Positions 1 to 8,628 of a stretch of 64,000 nucleotides of DNA are shown piece after piece. This DNA is from Ruegeria_C sp041537905 (GTDB taxonomy: Bacteria > Pseudomonadota > Alphaproteobacteria > Rhodobacterales > Rhodobacteraceae). The number at the start of each line of letters is the position of its first letter. Position 1 is the stretch's first letter. The notes beneath the pieces are model-generated. The model ran no database searches. It was not told the origin of the DNA and saw only the letters and a list, made by a program, of their open reading frames with translations. The stretch lies in contig NZ_JBGRUO010000022.1 of NCBI RefSeq assembly GCF_041537905.1, forward strand, positions 41,682-105,681. The letters run 5' to 3'. Position numbers and translations under genes: made by a program.

Positions 1-72
1 TACCCCCATGGCGACAACTGGATCTGCGCCCGCGTGATGGAAGAGATCGTCGGCGCGGAACTGCATCGCTAA
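1..72 (+). CDS. C-terminal end of an unidentified protein (partial)
   Basis: An open frame enters from the left edge and stops with TAA at 70-72, leaving 23 residues that end in GAELHR. The Shine-Dalgarno of the next gene (AAGGAGG, 71-77) overlaps this stop, so the gene is almost certainly in the same operon as the sugar-type isomerase that follows. The visible tail is too short to assign a family; a sugar oxidoreductase or dehydratase would suit the context, but that is inference only. Confidence 0.6.
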   Translation, partial: YPHGDNWICARVMEEIVGAELHR

Positions 73-84
73 GGAGGGCGGGTG

Positions 85-948
85 ATGAAACTTGGCGTAA
101 TCTGCGACGGCATCAGTCGCGATCTGGTTCATGCGGTCGATGTGATGGACGAATTTGACCTGACCTATGCCGAACTGCAATTCGTGGGCGATACCGAGGT
201 GGGCGACCATTCCTCCAATGAAATCCGGGAAATCGACGCGCTGCTGCGCGCCCGCGGAAAGTCAGTCAGCTGCCTCAGCCGCCATATCTTTGCGGGGATG
301 ACCGCTGCCAACAGGCCGGGCGATGAACTGCACACCCGGCATATGGACGCGCTTAATCGCGTGATCGATATGGCCCATGTGGTGGGATCACCGCTGGTGC
401 GCATCATGACACCGAAGAAAGAGCAGATTCTCTGGGGTTTCGGCGGGGCCGAGAAATGGAATGTGGCCCATGGTGCCTGGGATGCGATGCTGCCACTGAT
501 CGCCCCGGCGGTTGATCTGGCGCGCAATGCGGGTGTGACCTTGGTGGTCGAAACCGGCAACGGCACCATGGTCAACTCCAACTACACCGCGCGCAAACTG
601 ATCGACGATCTGGATGCCAAGGACACGCTGAAGGTGCTTTGGGATCCGGCCAATAACTGCTGGTGCCATGAACGCGCTTATCCCGATGGCTATGACGAGG
701 TGAAGGACGGCTATCTGGGCCATGTCCATATCAAGGATGTGCAGGTCGATACGCCAAAGGCCACGCTTGAGGTGCGCGAGATGGGTACGGGGCAGTTGGC
801 GGATCAGTTCCAGCCCATGGCCGATGCGCTGCGCGCGGATGGCTATGACGGGGTGATCAGTTTCGAATCCGTCTACCACCCTGGAAATGGCGATTTCGAG
901 GCCGGGTTTCGCCAATGCATTGCCCGGTTCAAGGCGCATTTCGGGTGA
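85..948 (+). CDS. Sugar phosphate isomerase/epimerase family protein (TIM barrel)
   Basis: This 287-residue protein has the layout of the xylose-isomerase-like TIM-barrel family that includes endonuclease IV. Likely metal ligands lie on successive strands: Glu in VVETGNG, Asp in VLWDPANN, His in HVHIKD and Glu in ISFES near the C-terminus. Members isomerise or epimerise free or phosphorylated sugars and keto acids in the cytoplasm. I chose ATG 85 because the AAGGAGG at 71-77 is 7 bases upstream; a GTG at 82 would be too close. It sits in a run with a zinc dehydrogenase and an SDR, which points to catabolism of a sugar acid or polyol. The exact substrate cannot be read from the sequence. Confidence 0.85.
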   Translation: MKLGVICDGISRDLVHAVDVMDEFDLTYAELQFVGDTEVGDHSSNEIREIDALLRARGKSVSCLSRHIFAGMTAANRPGDELHTRHMDALNRVIDMAHVVGSPLVRIMTPKKEQILWGFGGAEKWNVAHGAWDAMLPLIAPAVDLARNAGVTLVVETGNGTMVNSNYTARKLIDDLDAKDTLKVLWDPANNCWCHERAYPDGYDEVKDGYLGHVHIKDVQVDTPKATLEVREMGTGQLADQFQPMADALRADGYDGVISFESVYHPGNGDFEAGFRQCIARFKAHFG

Positions 949-1002
949 CGATTGGGATGTCCTCGGGACCGGCAAAGAAAACCTAAACAAGGAGGTGAGA
1001 TC

Positions 1003-2043
1003 ATGAGCGATCAAACCATTACCGCCGCTTACTACAGAGGCGACAAAAGATTCTCGGTCGAGCAGAGGGCAGCGCCTGAACCGGGCGCGGATGAGGTCAC
1101 GATCCGCATCGCCTATTGCGGCATCTGTGGCACCGACATGCATGTCTATCACGGCAACATGGATGCGCGTGTTGGTTTTGACCGCGTGATCGGCCATGAG
1201 ATGTCGGGCGTGGTTGAGGCGATCGGGGCAAATGTCGCAACTGTCAAACCGGGTCAGAAAGTGGTGGTACGCCCGCTGGACCATTGCGGGGAGTGTCCGG
1301 CCTGCCGGGCCGGGCATAGCCACATCTGTCACAAATTGAAATTCCTCGGCCTCGATACTGATGGCGCGATGCAGGAGTTGTGGACGGTGCCGGCCCATAC
1401 GCTGCATGTTCTACCCGACGATCTACGTATGGATCATGCCGCGTTGATCGAACCTGTCGCCGTGGCCTGCCACGACGTGCGGCTTTCTGGGCTGCAACCG
1501 GGTGAGGACGTAGTGGTGATCGGCGGCGGCCCGATTGGCGTCTTGGTGGCGATGGTCGCCCGCGATGCGGGGGGCAAAGTGCTGATCTCCGAGGTCAATC
1601 CGAACCGGCTGGCCATCGCTGAGACGCTGGGGTTCGATACGGTCAATCCTATCGAGGGTGATCTGCAGGCCGTGGTCGGGGCGCGTACCGGCGGGAAGGG
1701 CGCGGATGTGGTGTTCGAGGTGTCGGGCACGCAGCCGGGGGTCGATGCGATGACGGCGGTGGCTGCGACGCGGGCGCGGATCGTCATGGTCGCCATCCAC
1801 GCGCAGAAACCCAGCATCGACCTGTTCCAGTTCTTCTGGCGCGAGTTGAAACTGATCGGCGCGCGGGTCTATGAGCCCGAGGATTACGAAAAGGCCATCG
1901 CACTCATTGCCGAAGGCGGCATCGACGCCGATACGGTGATCACCGATGTCAGCCCGCTCGCCGATATTCAGACCGCGTTCGAGGCCCTGGACCGCAGCCC
2001 GACAGCAATGAAAAGCCTGATCAAGGTAGGAGAAAAAGCATGA
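1003..2043 (+). CDS. Zinc-dependent medium-chain alcohol/polyol dehydrogenase
   Basis: This 346-residue MDR-family dehydrogenase oxidises a secondary alcohol with NAD(P). Catalytic zinc ligands are in the segments CGICGTDMH and GHEMSG, and the structural zinc site is the four-cysteine lobe CGECPACRAGHSHIC. The Rossmann motif GGGPIG follows at about 170. The family includes L-idonate 5-dehydrogenase, sorbitol dehydrogenase and threonine dehydrogenase. ATG 1003 is preceded by a strong AAGGAGGTGA. Its stop overlaps the next start in an ATGA. Pairing with an IdnO/KduD-like SDR resembles an IdnD-IdnO couple, so L-idonate or a related hexonate is a plausible but unproved substrate. Confidence 0.88.
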   Translation: MSDQTITAAYYRGDKRFSVEQRAAPEPGADEVTIRIAYCGICGTDMHVYHGNMDARVGFDRVIGHEMSGVVEAIGANVATVKPGQKVVVRPLDHCGECPACRAGHSHICHKLKFLGLDTDGAMQELWTVPAHTLHVLPDDLRMDHAALIEPVAVACHDVRLSGLQPGEDVVVIGGGPIGVLVAMVARDAGGKVLISEVNPNRLAIAETLGFDTVNPIEGDLQAVVGARTGGKGADVVFEVSGTQPGVDAMTAVAATRARIVMVAIHAQKPSIDLFQFFWRELKLIGARVYEPEDYEKAIALIAEGGIDADTVITDVSPLADIQTAFEALDRSPTAMKSLIKVGEKA

Positions 2044-2810
2044 GTATCATGGCAAGCTTTGATCTGAGCGGCAAAACGGCGCTGGTCACCGGATGCAAAC
2101 GCGGCATCGGACGCGGCATGGCCGAGGCGCTGGCAGAAGCCGGGGCCAATATCGTCGGCGTTTCGGCCACGCTTGAGACCTCGGGTAGCGATGTGGAACA
2201 GGCCGTCACCGCGATGGGGCGCGATTTTCGGGCCTATCAATGCGACTTCTCGGATCGGGATGCGGTGCTGGATTTTGCCGAGCAACTGTCCGTTGAAGGG
2301 GTCGCGCCCGACATTCTGGTCAACAATGCCGGGACCATCAAACGCAAGCCTGCAACCGAGCATCCTGACGATTGGTGGGATGAGGTGATCGAGGTGAACC
2401 TCTCGGCCCAGTTTGTTCTCTCGCGTGAGATCGGCCGCGGGATGGTCGGACGGCGCCGGGGCAAGATCATCTTTACCGCTTCGCTGCTGACCTTTCAGGG
2501 TGGGATCACGGTGCCGGGCTATGCCGCCTCGAAGGGCGGGATCGGGCAGTTGACCAAGGCGCTGGCCAATGAATGGGCACCGCATGGGCTGAACGTTAAT
2601 GCCATTGCGCCGGGCTATATCGCCACCGACAACACCCAGGCCTTGCAGGATGACCCGGACCGCTCGAAGGCGATCCTTGAGCGCATCCCGCAAGGACGCT
2701 GGGGCACGCCGCAGGATTTTGCCGGGCCGGCAGTGTTCCTGGCCTCCTCCGCATCGGATTATGTGAACGGAGAGATTCTGGTGGTCGATGGAGGCTGGAT
2801 GGGCCGGTGA
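2040..2810 (+). CDS. SDR oxidoreductase, KduD/IdnO-like (sugar-acid dehydrogenase)
   Basis: This 256-residue classical short-chain dehydrogenase has the cofactor motif TGCKRGIGRG near residue 17, the NNAG motif, a catalytic Ser in the segment FTASLLTF, and the YAASK active-site Tyr/Lys. The start of the protein closely resembles 2-deoxy-D-gluconate 3-dehydrogenase (KduD) and gluconate 5-dehydrogenase (IdnO) proteins, which act on keto-sugar acids in uronate, pectin or idonate breakdown. ATG 2040 overlaps the stop of the upstream dehydrogenase and has AGGAGA six bases before it, so the two are translationally coupled. A terminator follows at once, making this the last gene of the operon. Confidence 0.88.
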   Translation: MSIMASFDLSGKTALVTGCKRGIGRGMAEALAEAGANIVGVSATLETSGSDVEQAVTAMGRDFRAYQCDFSDRDAVLDFAEQLSVEGVAPDILVNNAGTIKRKPATEHPDDWWDEVIEVNLSAQFVLSREIGRGMVGRRRGKIIFTASLLTFQGGITVPGYAASKGGIGQLTKALANEWAPHGLNVNAIAPGYIATDNTQALQDDPDRSKAILERIPQGRWGTPQDFAGPAVFLASSASDYVNGEILVVDGGWMGR

Positions 2811-2821
2811 CGGGGCGATGA

Positions 2822-2848
2822 CCCCGCCACGTGAGGCGGGGTTATTTG
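2822..2848 (+). terminator. Rho-independent terminator of the sugar-acid operon
   Basis: CCCCGCC and GGCGGGG form a 7 bp stem with a 6-base loop, followed by TTATTT on the plus strand. The stem ends against the stop codon of the convergent cupin gene, so one short element separates two converging operons. The minus strand lacks a T-run after the stem. Confidence 0.75.
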
Positions 2849-3207
2849 GTGTCGCGAATGACGAAGTGTTTTGTGGTGGTTTCGATGACCTCCCAAAACC
2901 CGACAAACCCGTCTGGGATGAAGAACGAGGCACCTTCGCGGAACTCCCGGCGGGTGCCGTCCTCGTGGATCAGGGCGCAATGGCCCGAGACGATATAGCA
3001 ATATTCGTCCTTGTCGGTGAATGCATGCCATTTGCCCGGCGTCGATGTCCAGGTGCCGACGGTCAGCTTGCCGTCGGGACTGGTGAACTGGATCTCGGTG
3101 TTGTGGTGCGGATCGCCCGAGACGACGCGGTCCGGCAGGTCGGTCAGTCGCCGCTGGCCGGTGGATTTCGGAGTGTCATTGGCGATATCGATGACATGGG
3201 TTTGCAT
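2842..3207 (-). CDS. Cupin-domain protein (ureidoglycine aminohydrolase-type cupin)
   Basis: This 121-residue single-domain cupin has the two cupin motif regions, a first one around GKWHAFTDKDEYCYIVSG and a second around GASFFIPDGFVGFWEV. The pattern, with Trp/Tyr-rich motif 1 and the FxPxGFxGxWEV ending, is that of the Cupin_3 (DUF861-like) group found with (S)-ureidoglycine aminohydrolase. The segments show few of the canonical metal-binding His residues. AAGGAAC precedes the ATG. It lies 58 bases after tauZ in the same direction, so it is probably the last gene of the taurine operon. Its role there is unknown. Confidence 0.8.
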   Translation of the reverse strand: MQTHVIDIANDTPKSTGQRRLTDLPDRVVSGDPHHNTEIQFTSPDGKLTVGTWTSTPGKWHAFTDKDEYCYIVSGHCALIHEDGTRREFREGASFFIPDGFVGFWEVIETTTKHFVIRDTK

Positions 3208-3265
3208 GGTTTGAGTTCCTTTTCGTTCCGTGAATTCGTTCCTGGATGGGGCGGATGGCGCTGCG

Positions 3266-4300
3266 TCAATGGCCGATCAGTACCACGCCCAAGAGGACAA
3301 AGATCGCGATGAAGATGGTTTCGGCGACGATCAGCACGATGGCCTGACCACCAACGTCAAGAATGCGCTTGAGCGAGGTTTTCATCCCAACCGCAGCAAT
3401 CGAGATCAGCAAGGCCCAGCGGCTTAGACTGCTCATCAGATCCACCACGGCAGCAGGGATCAGGCCCAGCGAGTTCATCGCGGCAAAGATCAGGAACCCG
3501 ACGACAAAGAAGGGCAGCACGGGCGGGCGCTTGCCGTCGGTCGTGTTGTCATCGGCATATTTGCGTACCAGGATCGAGATCACCAGAACCACGGGGGCCA
3601 GCATCGCCACGCGGATCAGCTTGACCAGGGTCGCGACCTCACCGGTCTGGTCCGAGACCGAGAAACCCGCACCAACCACCTGTGCCACATCGTGGATCGT
3701 GCCGCCCAGGAAAACCCCGGAATATTCAGAGTTGAAATCGAAGATTTCGGTCAGGATCGGGTAGACGATCATTGCGACGGTCGACAGGACCGTTACGGCC
3801 AGAACCGTGAAGATCAGATTGCGCTCTGAATGTTCGTTTTTGGGCAGCACCGCCGAGATCGCCATCGCCGCAGATGCCCCGCAGATCGCCACCGACCCAC
3901 CCGTCAGCACGCCAAAGCGCCAGCCTCGGCCCAAGAGCCGCGCGCCAAGCAGGCCAAAGAGGATGGTGGCCAGAACCGCGACGATAACCACAGTGATCAG
4001 ACCGGCACCCAGCCCAACCATCAGCTCGACGCTGATCCTCGCGCCCAGCAGGGCAACACCAAATCGCAACACGGTGCGCGAGGTGAATTCGATACCGGGT
4101 TTGCAGGGGCCGTCCTCTGCCAGAAAGTGGAAGGCGATGCCAAGAAGCAGGGCCATCAGCATCGCGGGCGCGCCGTAATGCTCCGACAGAAACTGCGCCG
4201 CTGCCGCGACAACGGCAGAGACAAGGAAGCCCTGCCCATTCTGTTGCACAAATCCCGAAAGGCCCTGTACTTTGGTACGGGTGAAATCCGCTGTTTGCAT
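3266..4300 (-). CDS. tauZ: Putative sulfate exporter TauZ (YeiH/UPF0324 family)
   Basis: This 344-residue, highly hydrophobic protein has about ten predicted membrane segments and the conserved YeiH-family stretches around VLRFGVALLGARIS and GGSVAICGASAAMA. In taurine-degrading Paracoccus and Rhodobacter-type clusters this gene follows xsc and is named tauZ. It is proposed to export sulfate made from the sulfite released by Xsc, which has not been shown biochemically for this protein. The Shine-Dalgarno AGGATTG lies directly after the T-run of a strong hairpin that ends xsc, leaving no room for a separate promoter. Expression must therefore come from read-through or from within xsc. Confidence 0.88.
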   Translation of the reverse strand: MQTADFTRTKVQGLSGFVQQNGQGFLVSAVVAAAAQFLSEHYGAPAMLMALLLGIAFHFLAEDGPCKPGIEFTSRTVLRFGVALLGARISVELMVGLGAGLITVVIVAVLATILFGLLGARLLGRGWRFGVLTGGSVAICGASAAMAISAVLPKNEHSERNLIFTVLAVTVLSTVAMIVYPILTEIFDFNSEYSGVFLGGTIHDVAQVVGAGFSVSDQTGEVATLVKLIRVAMLAPVVLVISILVRKYADDNTTDGKRPPVLPFFVVGFLIFAAMNSLGLIPAAVVDLMSSLSRWALLISIAAVGMKTSLKRILDVGGQAIVLIVAETIFIAIFVLLGVVLIGH

Positions 4301-4312
4301 CTTATCAATCCT

Positions 4313-4356
4313 AAAAACGGCACCCTCGGCTGACCGAAGCGGTCAGGAGGGTGCCG
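4313..4356 (-). terminator. Terminator/attenuator-like hairpin between xsc and tauZ
   Basis: Read on the minus strand, a perfect 10 bp stem (4347-4356 with 4318-4327) encloses a second CTGACC/GGTCAG stem and is followed by five T residues at 4313-4317. It has every feature of an intrinsic terminator. The tauZ Shine-Dalgarno begins immediately after the T-run, so the element probably sets a lower level of tauZ relative to xsc. Confidence 0.8.
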
Positions 4357-4437
4357 GTCGTTTGGTCTATCGCCGCTGGGGCGCTTTGGTGTCGGTTTGA
4401 GCCTGCCGCAACCAAATCGCGGCGGCAGGGACCAGTA

Positions 4438-6216
4438 TCAGGCCACGCGTTTGGAGCGCATGTCGCCGGGGTTGATTCCGGCCACGGCAACAGGCTTCTT
4501 CATCGCGTCGCGGCGGAAGGGCTCGCCCAGTTCCTGGTTCAACAGCACCTCGATGAAGGTGGTCTTGTTCTCCTTCATCTGGCGGGCGATGGCCTTGTTC
4601 AGCTCGTCAGTGAGTTGATCCATGCTGGACACTTGTACGCCCTCGACCCCGCAGGCCCTGGCGATACCGGCATAGCTGACATTCAGGTCCAGCTCGGTGC
4701 CAACGAAGTTGTCTTCGAACCACAGGGTCGTGTTGCGCTTTTCCGCGCCCCACTGGTAGTTGCGGAAGATCACCTGCGTGATTGCAGGCCAGTCGCCGCG
4801 CCCGCAGGCGGTCATCTCGTTCATCGAAATGCCGAAGGCGCCATCCCCGGCAAAGCCCACAACCGGAACATCGGGCTGACCGATCTTGGCGCCCAGAATG
4901 GCCGGGAAGGCATAGCCGCAAGGGCCGAACAGACCCGGAGCGAGGTATTTGCGGCCAGTCTCAAAGGACGGGTAGGCATTGCCGATGGCGCAGTTGTTGC
5001 CGATATCGGACGAGATAATCGCGTTTTTCGGCAGCGCGCTGTCGATTGCGCGCCACATCTGGCGCGGGCTCATGTGATCGGGCTGGCGGTTGCGGGCGCG
5101 CTCGTTCCAGGTGGTGCCGGGATCGTCATCCTCATGATCCATGCTGGACAGCTGCTGCGCCCAGGTCGACTTAGCGGTTGCGATGGTCGCCTGACGCGCC
5201 TCGCGGCCTGCGTCGCCCGCCGTGTCGCCCAGGCGGGCCAGAATGCCCTCGGCCACCTTTTTGGCGTCGCCGATGATGCCGACCGAGACCTTCTTGGTCA
5301 GCCCGATCCGCGCCGGGTTGATATCGACCTGAATGATCTTGGCATTGGTGGGCCAGTAATCGATGCCATAGCCGGGCAGGGTGGAGAACGGGTTCAGACG
5401 CGTTCCCAGGCACAGGACCACATCGGCCTTGCTGATCAGCTCCATCCCCGCTTTCGAGCCGTTATAGCCCAGCGGCCCGGCATGCAGCGGGTGGTTGCCG
5501 GGGAAGGCGTCATTGTGCTGATAGCCGCAGCAGACCGGCGCGGTCAGCCGCTCGGCAAGGGCTGCCGACGCCGGGATCGCACCGGCCAGAACCACGCCCG
5601 CGCCATTGAGAATGACCGGGAATTCGGCCTTGCTGAGCAGCTCTGAGGCCTCGGCAATGGCGGCCTCTCCACCCGAGGGGCGCTCGAATTCCAGAATGGT
5701 CGGCAGCTCGATATCGATGACCTGGGTCCAGAAATCGCGCGGGATGTTGATCTGTGCGGGTGCCGAGGCGCGATGCGCCTCCATGATCACCCGGTTCAGG
5801 GTTTCGGCGATGCGCGACGGGTCGCGGACCTCTTCCTGATAGGCGACGCAATCGGCGAACATGCGCATCTGCTCCATCTCCTGGAATCCGCCCTGACCAA
5901 TGGTCTTGTTGGCGGCCTGTGGGGTGACCAGCAGCAGCGGGGTGTGGTTCCAATAGGCGGTTTTGACGGCGGTCACGAAGTTGGTGATGCCGGGGCCGTT
6001 CTGGGCGATCATCATCGACATCTCGCCGGTGGCGCGGGTGAAACCGTCGGCCATCATCCCGCCAGTGCATTCATGGGCGCAGTCCCAGAAGGTCACCCCG
6101 GCCTGCGGGAACAGGTCCGAGATCGGCATCATGGCCGAGCCGATAATACCAAACGCATGCTCGATGCCGTGCATCTGCAGAGTTTTGACGAAGGCTTCTT
6201 CGGTCGTCATTTTCAT
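4438..6216 (-). CDS. xsc: Sulfoacetaldehyde acetyltransferase
   Basis: Xsc (EC 2.3.3.15) is a thiamine-diphosphate enzyme that converts sulfoacetaldehyde and phosphate to acetyl phosphate and sulfite, the C-S bond-breaking step of taurine degradation. The 592-residue length is right for the family. The ThDP-activating glutamate lies in the CAHEC segment (Glu49), and the GDG that opens the ThDP/Mg motif is at 457-459 in a segment ending in FRNYQW. ATG 6216 has AAGGAC upstream; a second ATG two codons later is an alternative. It is 42 bases behind tauY and forms the core of the operon. No phosphate acetyltransferase gene is beside it, so acetyl phosphate must be handled by an enzyme encoded elsewhere. 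Confidence 0.97.
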   Translation of the reverse strand: MKMTTEEAFVKTLQMHGIEHAFGIIGSAMMPISDLFPQAGVTFWDCAHECTGGMMADGFTRATGEMSMMIAQNGPGITNFVTAVKTAYWNHTPLLLVTPQAANKTIGQGGFQEMEQMRMFADCVAYQEEVRDPSRIAETLNRVIMEAHRASAPAQINIPRDFWTQVIDIELPTILEFERPSGGEAAIAEASELLSKAEFPVILNGAGVVLAGAIPASAALAERLTAPVCCGYQHNDAFPGNHPLHAGPLGYNGSKAGMELISKADVVLCLGTRLNPFSTLPGYGIDYWPTNAKIIQVDINPARIGLTKKVSVGIIGDAKKVAEGILARLGDTAGDAGREARQATIATAKSTWAQQLSSMDHEDDDPGTTWNERARNRQPDHMSPRQMWRAIDSALPKNAIISSDIGNNCAIGNAYPSFETGRKYLAPGLFGPCGYAFPAILGAKIGQPDVPVVGFAGDGAFGISMNEMTACGRGDWPAITQVIFRNYQWGAEKRNTTLWFEDNFVGTELDLNVSYAGIARACGVEGVQVSSMDQLTDELNKAIARQMKENKTTFIEVLLNQELGEPFRRDAMKKPVAVAGINPGDMRSKRVA

Positions 6217-6258
6217 TGTTTGAGTCCTTGTGCGCGGCGCATTACGGCGCTGTTATAT

Positions 6259-7665
6259 TTAGATAATTTCGTCTTTCAGGTAGTACCAGACATAGGCAAA
6301 ACTCTGGCCCACCCGACGGAAGGGCGTCAGCAGCCCATGGCTTGGCAGCGGCGAGGTGAAAATCGGCAGCGAGAACGCCTTGTCCGATTTGTCGCCTGCC
6401 ACCAGCTGGGCCATCCGGCGCCCGGCCTGTGCGGAGTACATCACGCCATTGCCGCCATACCCCATGGCATAATAGATGCTCGCATCCGGGTCGGGCTGAC
6501 AGATCCGGGGCATCATGTCGTGGCTGACATCGACCCATCCCCACCAGGAATAGTCCAGGTTGATATCTTCCAGCGCCGGGAACTTCCGGGCCAGACCCTT
6601 TTGCAGCAGAGCCAGGTGCTTTTCGTTTTCCGCGTCGCGCCCGGTCAGAGCGCTGCGGCTGCCGATCTGCATCCGGTTGTCTGGCAGCAGCCGGTAGTAG
6701 TGGCGCAGGGTGCGCGTGTCGGTCAGTGGTGACTTGGTCTGGATGCCGCATTCGGCCAGTTCCGCCTCGGTCAGGGGGCGGGTGACGAGTGAGTTCGACA
6801 AGATCGGCATCAGGCGATGCTTGGTCTTCTTGTTCAGACCTGGAGGTGTGTAGCCCGCCGTAGCAAGCGCCACCTTTTTCGCCCGCACGGTCCCGCCCGG
6901 CGTGCGCAGATGGTGCACGCCGTTCTTGGTGGTCCATCCGGTCACCGGGCTGGCGGTGTGGATTTTGGCCCCCAGACGGCGCGCCATGTTGACATAGCCA
7001 AAGGCCAGCTTGCCTGCGTGGATGCAAGTACCATCGGGTTCCCACAAGGCACCTGCAGCCTCCTGATCGCGGACATGGCTTTCATGCAGCTCCTCGCGCG
7101 ACAGGATGCGAGAGCCATAGCCGAACGTGTCGTTCAACAACGCGCTCTCGCTCTTCAGACCGGCCATCACCTTGTCCCGGTGGGCGATATAGTAATGCCC
7201 GCCGGGCTGCGGATCGCAGTTGATATCGTCCTGCGCGATCAGGTCATTGAACAGCTCAAACGCTTCGGTGACCTCGGCATGCATGCCCTTGGCCACATCC
7301 ACGCCCCAACGCTGAAGCCACTGCGACCGCTTCAGCCGCCCTGACGAGATCTGGGCCTGCCCGCCATTGCGGGTCGAACACCCCCAGGCGACGGTATTGG
7401 CCTCAAGCACAACGGCCTGAATGCCGTGTTCCTTGGCCAGATGGATGGCAGTGGACAGGCCGGTATAGCCCGATCCGATGACGACCACATCGGCGTCGAA
7501 ATCGCCTGATACGGGGCCGTCATCTTCGGGCGGGGTACCGGCAGTGCCGATCCAGTAGGTCGGCGCGTGGTCGCGGTTATGACCGGGACCGGCATCGACA
7601 ATAGGATCGTATTTCGGGTCATAGCTGGACTTGGGCCAGTGTCGGGGGATCGCATTATCAACCAT
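6259..7665 (-). CDS. tauY: Taurine dehydrogenase large subunit (FAD oxidoreductase)
   Basis: This 468-residue DAO-type flavoprotein carries the FAD Rossmann motif GSGYTG near residue 63, preceded by ADVVVI, and further FAD-family segments such as WGCSTRNGGQ and GYGGNGVMY near the C-terminus. In the known alphaproteobacterial taurine clusters the equivalent gene encodes the large subunit of a taurine dehydrogenase that deaminates taurine to sulfoacetaldehyde and ammonia with a cytochrome-type acceptor. By sequence alone it could be mistaken for gamma-glutamylputrescine oxidase. Its position between tauX and xsc supports TauY. The ribosome-binding site is weak, which suggests coupling to tauX. 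Confidence 0.9.
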   Translation of the reverse strand: MVDNAIPRHWPKSSYDPKYDPIVDAGPGHNRDHAPTYWIGTAGTPPEDDGPVSGDFDADVVVIGSGYTGLSTAIHLAKEHGIQAVVLEANTVAWGCSTRNGGQAQISSGRLKRSQWLQRWGVDVAKGMHAEVTEAFELFNDLIAQDDINCDPQPGGHYYIAHRDKVMAGLKSESALLNDTFGYGSRILSREELHESHVRDQEAAGALWEPDGTCIHAGKLAFGYVNMARRLGAKIHTASPVTGWTTKNGVHHLRTPGGTVRAKKVALATAGYTPPGLNKKTKHRLMPILSNSLVTRPLTEAELAECGIQTKSPLTDTRTLRHYYRLLPDNRMQIGSRSALTGRDAENEKHLALLQKGLARKFPALEDINLDYSWWGWVDVSHDMMPRICQPDPDASIYYAMGYGGNGVMYSAQAGRRMAQLVAGDKSDKAFSLPIFTSPLPSHGLLTPFRRVGQSFAYVWYYLKDEII

Positions 7666-7695
7666 GACGAAATCTCGCGGGACAGAGGGTGAAAC

Positions 7696-8082
7696 TCAGG
7701 CCTTGAACATTGGCCGGGATTTGCGCAGCGCCTGTTTGACGATGATCTTGCCGTCGCGCAGTGTGAACAGATCGGCGCCTTCGGCCTCGATGCGCATGCC
7801 ATCGGCACCAGTGCCCGAGAACGTCCATTCAGACACCGCGCGGTCGCCATGCACAAAGTGGCTGTGGTGGTCCCAATGGGCATCCTTCATGCCAGCCCAA
7901 ACGCCAGAGAAGGCGGCGGCGATGGCGGGTGCGCCCTCGACCTTGTTGCCGTATTTCTCGTCGCCGCCGACCGTATAGAACACGCAGTCATCGGCAAAAT
8001 GGGTCATCACACCGTCAATATCGTGACGATTGAACGAGTCAAAGGTATCCGCCAAATCCTTGGCGGTTAGGGTCTTGGTCAT
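7696..8082 (-). CDS. tauX: Taurine dehydrogenase small subunit (SnoaL/NTF2-like)
   Basis: This 128-residue protein has the SnoaL/NTF2-like cone fold pattern: an N-terminal helix with FDSFNRHDIDGVMTHFADDC, a central helical AAAFSGVWAGM and C-terminal strands. It lies 30 bases upstream of tauY. In Rhodobacter and Paracoccus taurine operons a small gene in this position is called tauX and is held to encode the small dehydrogenase subunit. The fold is also common in isomerases and polyketide cyclases, so function rests mostly on position. Confidence 0.78.
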   Translation of the reverse strand: MTKTLTAKDLADTFDSFNRHDIDGVMTHFADDCVFYTVGGDEKYGNKVEGAPAIAAAFSGVWAGMKDAHWDHHSHFVHGDRAVSEWTFSGTGADGMRIEAEGADLFTLRDGKIIVKQALRKSRPMFKA

Positions 8083-8115
8083 TTTCTGTTCTTTCTTAGA
8101 GGGTTAGCGGGTAGA

Positions 8116-8607
8116 TCAGTCGTCCCTGTAAGGGACGACCAGTGTCGGTATGTCGGCGCGGCGCAGAACGCGCTTGGCGACGGTACCAAGGAAGGTTTGC
8201 GAGAACCCGTGTTCGTGGGCCCCCAGCACAATCAGGTCGCATTTCAACTCGCGCGCGCGGCGCAGGATCACTTCGGCGGGATGCCCGTCGATGATCTCGA
8301 TCGACTCGATCTGATCCTGAATGCCCCGGTCTTCTTCGGGCAGTGTTGCCCAGAACTCTTTTTGTCGCTCGGTCAGCACCGCTTTCATGTGGTCATGCCG
8401 GGCCTTGAGCGCCTCAGTGCGCGAGCCCGCATCCTGCATGAACATCCGCATCGTGATCAACGCATCGTCGCTGAGCGGCTCGGCCACATGCAGAACATGC
8501 AGCTTTGCCCCGGTTGCTTCGGCCAGGCTGGCCGCATGCGTCAATGCGTAGCTCGAGTGTTTCGTCAGAGCGGTGGCGAAGAGGATATGTGTGATCTTCT
8601 GTTTCAT
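8116..8607 (-). CDS. uspA: Universal stress protein in the taurine operon
   Basis: This 163-residue UspA-family protein has the C-terminal nucleotide-binding pattern LIVLGAHEHGFSQTFLGTVAKRVLRRADIPTLVV, which fits the G-2x-G-9x-G(S/T) signature only loosely. Part of it is quoted here as positions about 125-160. TRAP transporter operons often contain a UspA protein, in some cases shown to bind ATP and to be linked to transport control. It sits 21 bases after tauM and 33 before tauX, and published taurine clusters of this type also contain uspA. A GGAAA ribosome-binding site precedes ATG 8607. Confidence 0.9.
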   Translation of the reverse strand: MKQKITHILFATALTKHSSYALTHAASLAEATGAKLHVLHVAEPLSDDALITMRMFMQDAGSRTEALKARHDHMKAVLTERQKEFWATLPEEDRGIQDQIESIEIIDGHPAEVILRRARELKCDLIVLGAHEHGFSQTFLGTVAKRVLRRADIPTLVVPYRDD

Positions 8608-8628
8608 GGGTTTTTCCTTTCAACCACC

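Noticed and set aside
4351..5646. Long plus-strand open frame
   Set aside because: It is antisense to xsc, which has full family motifs; long antisense frames are expected in high-GC DNA.
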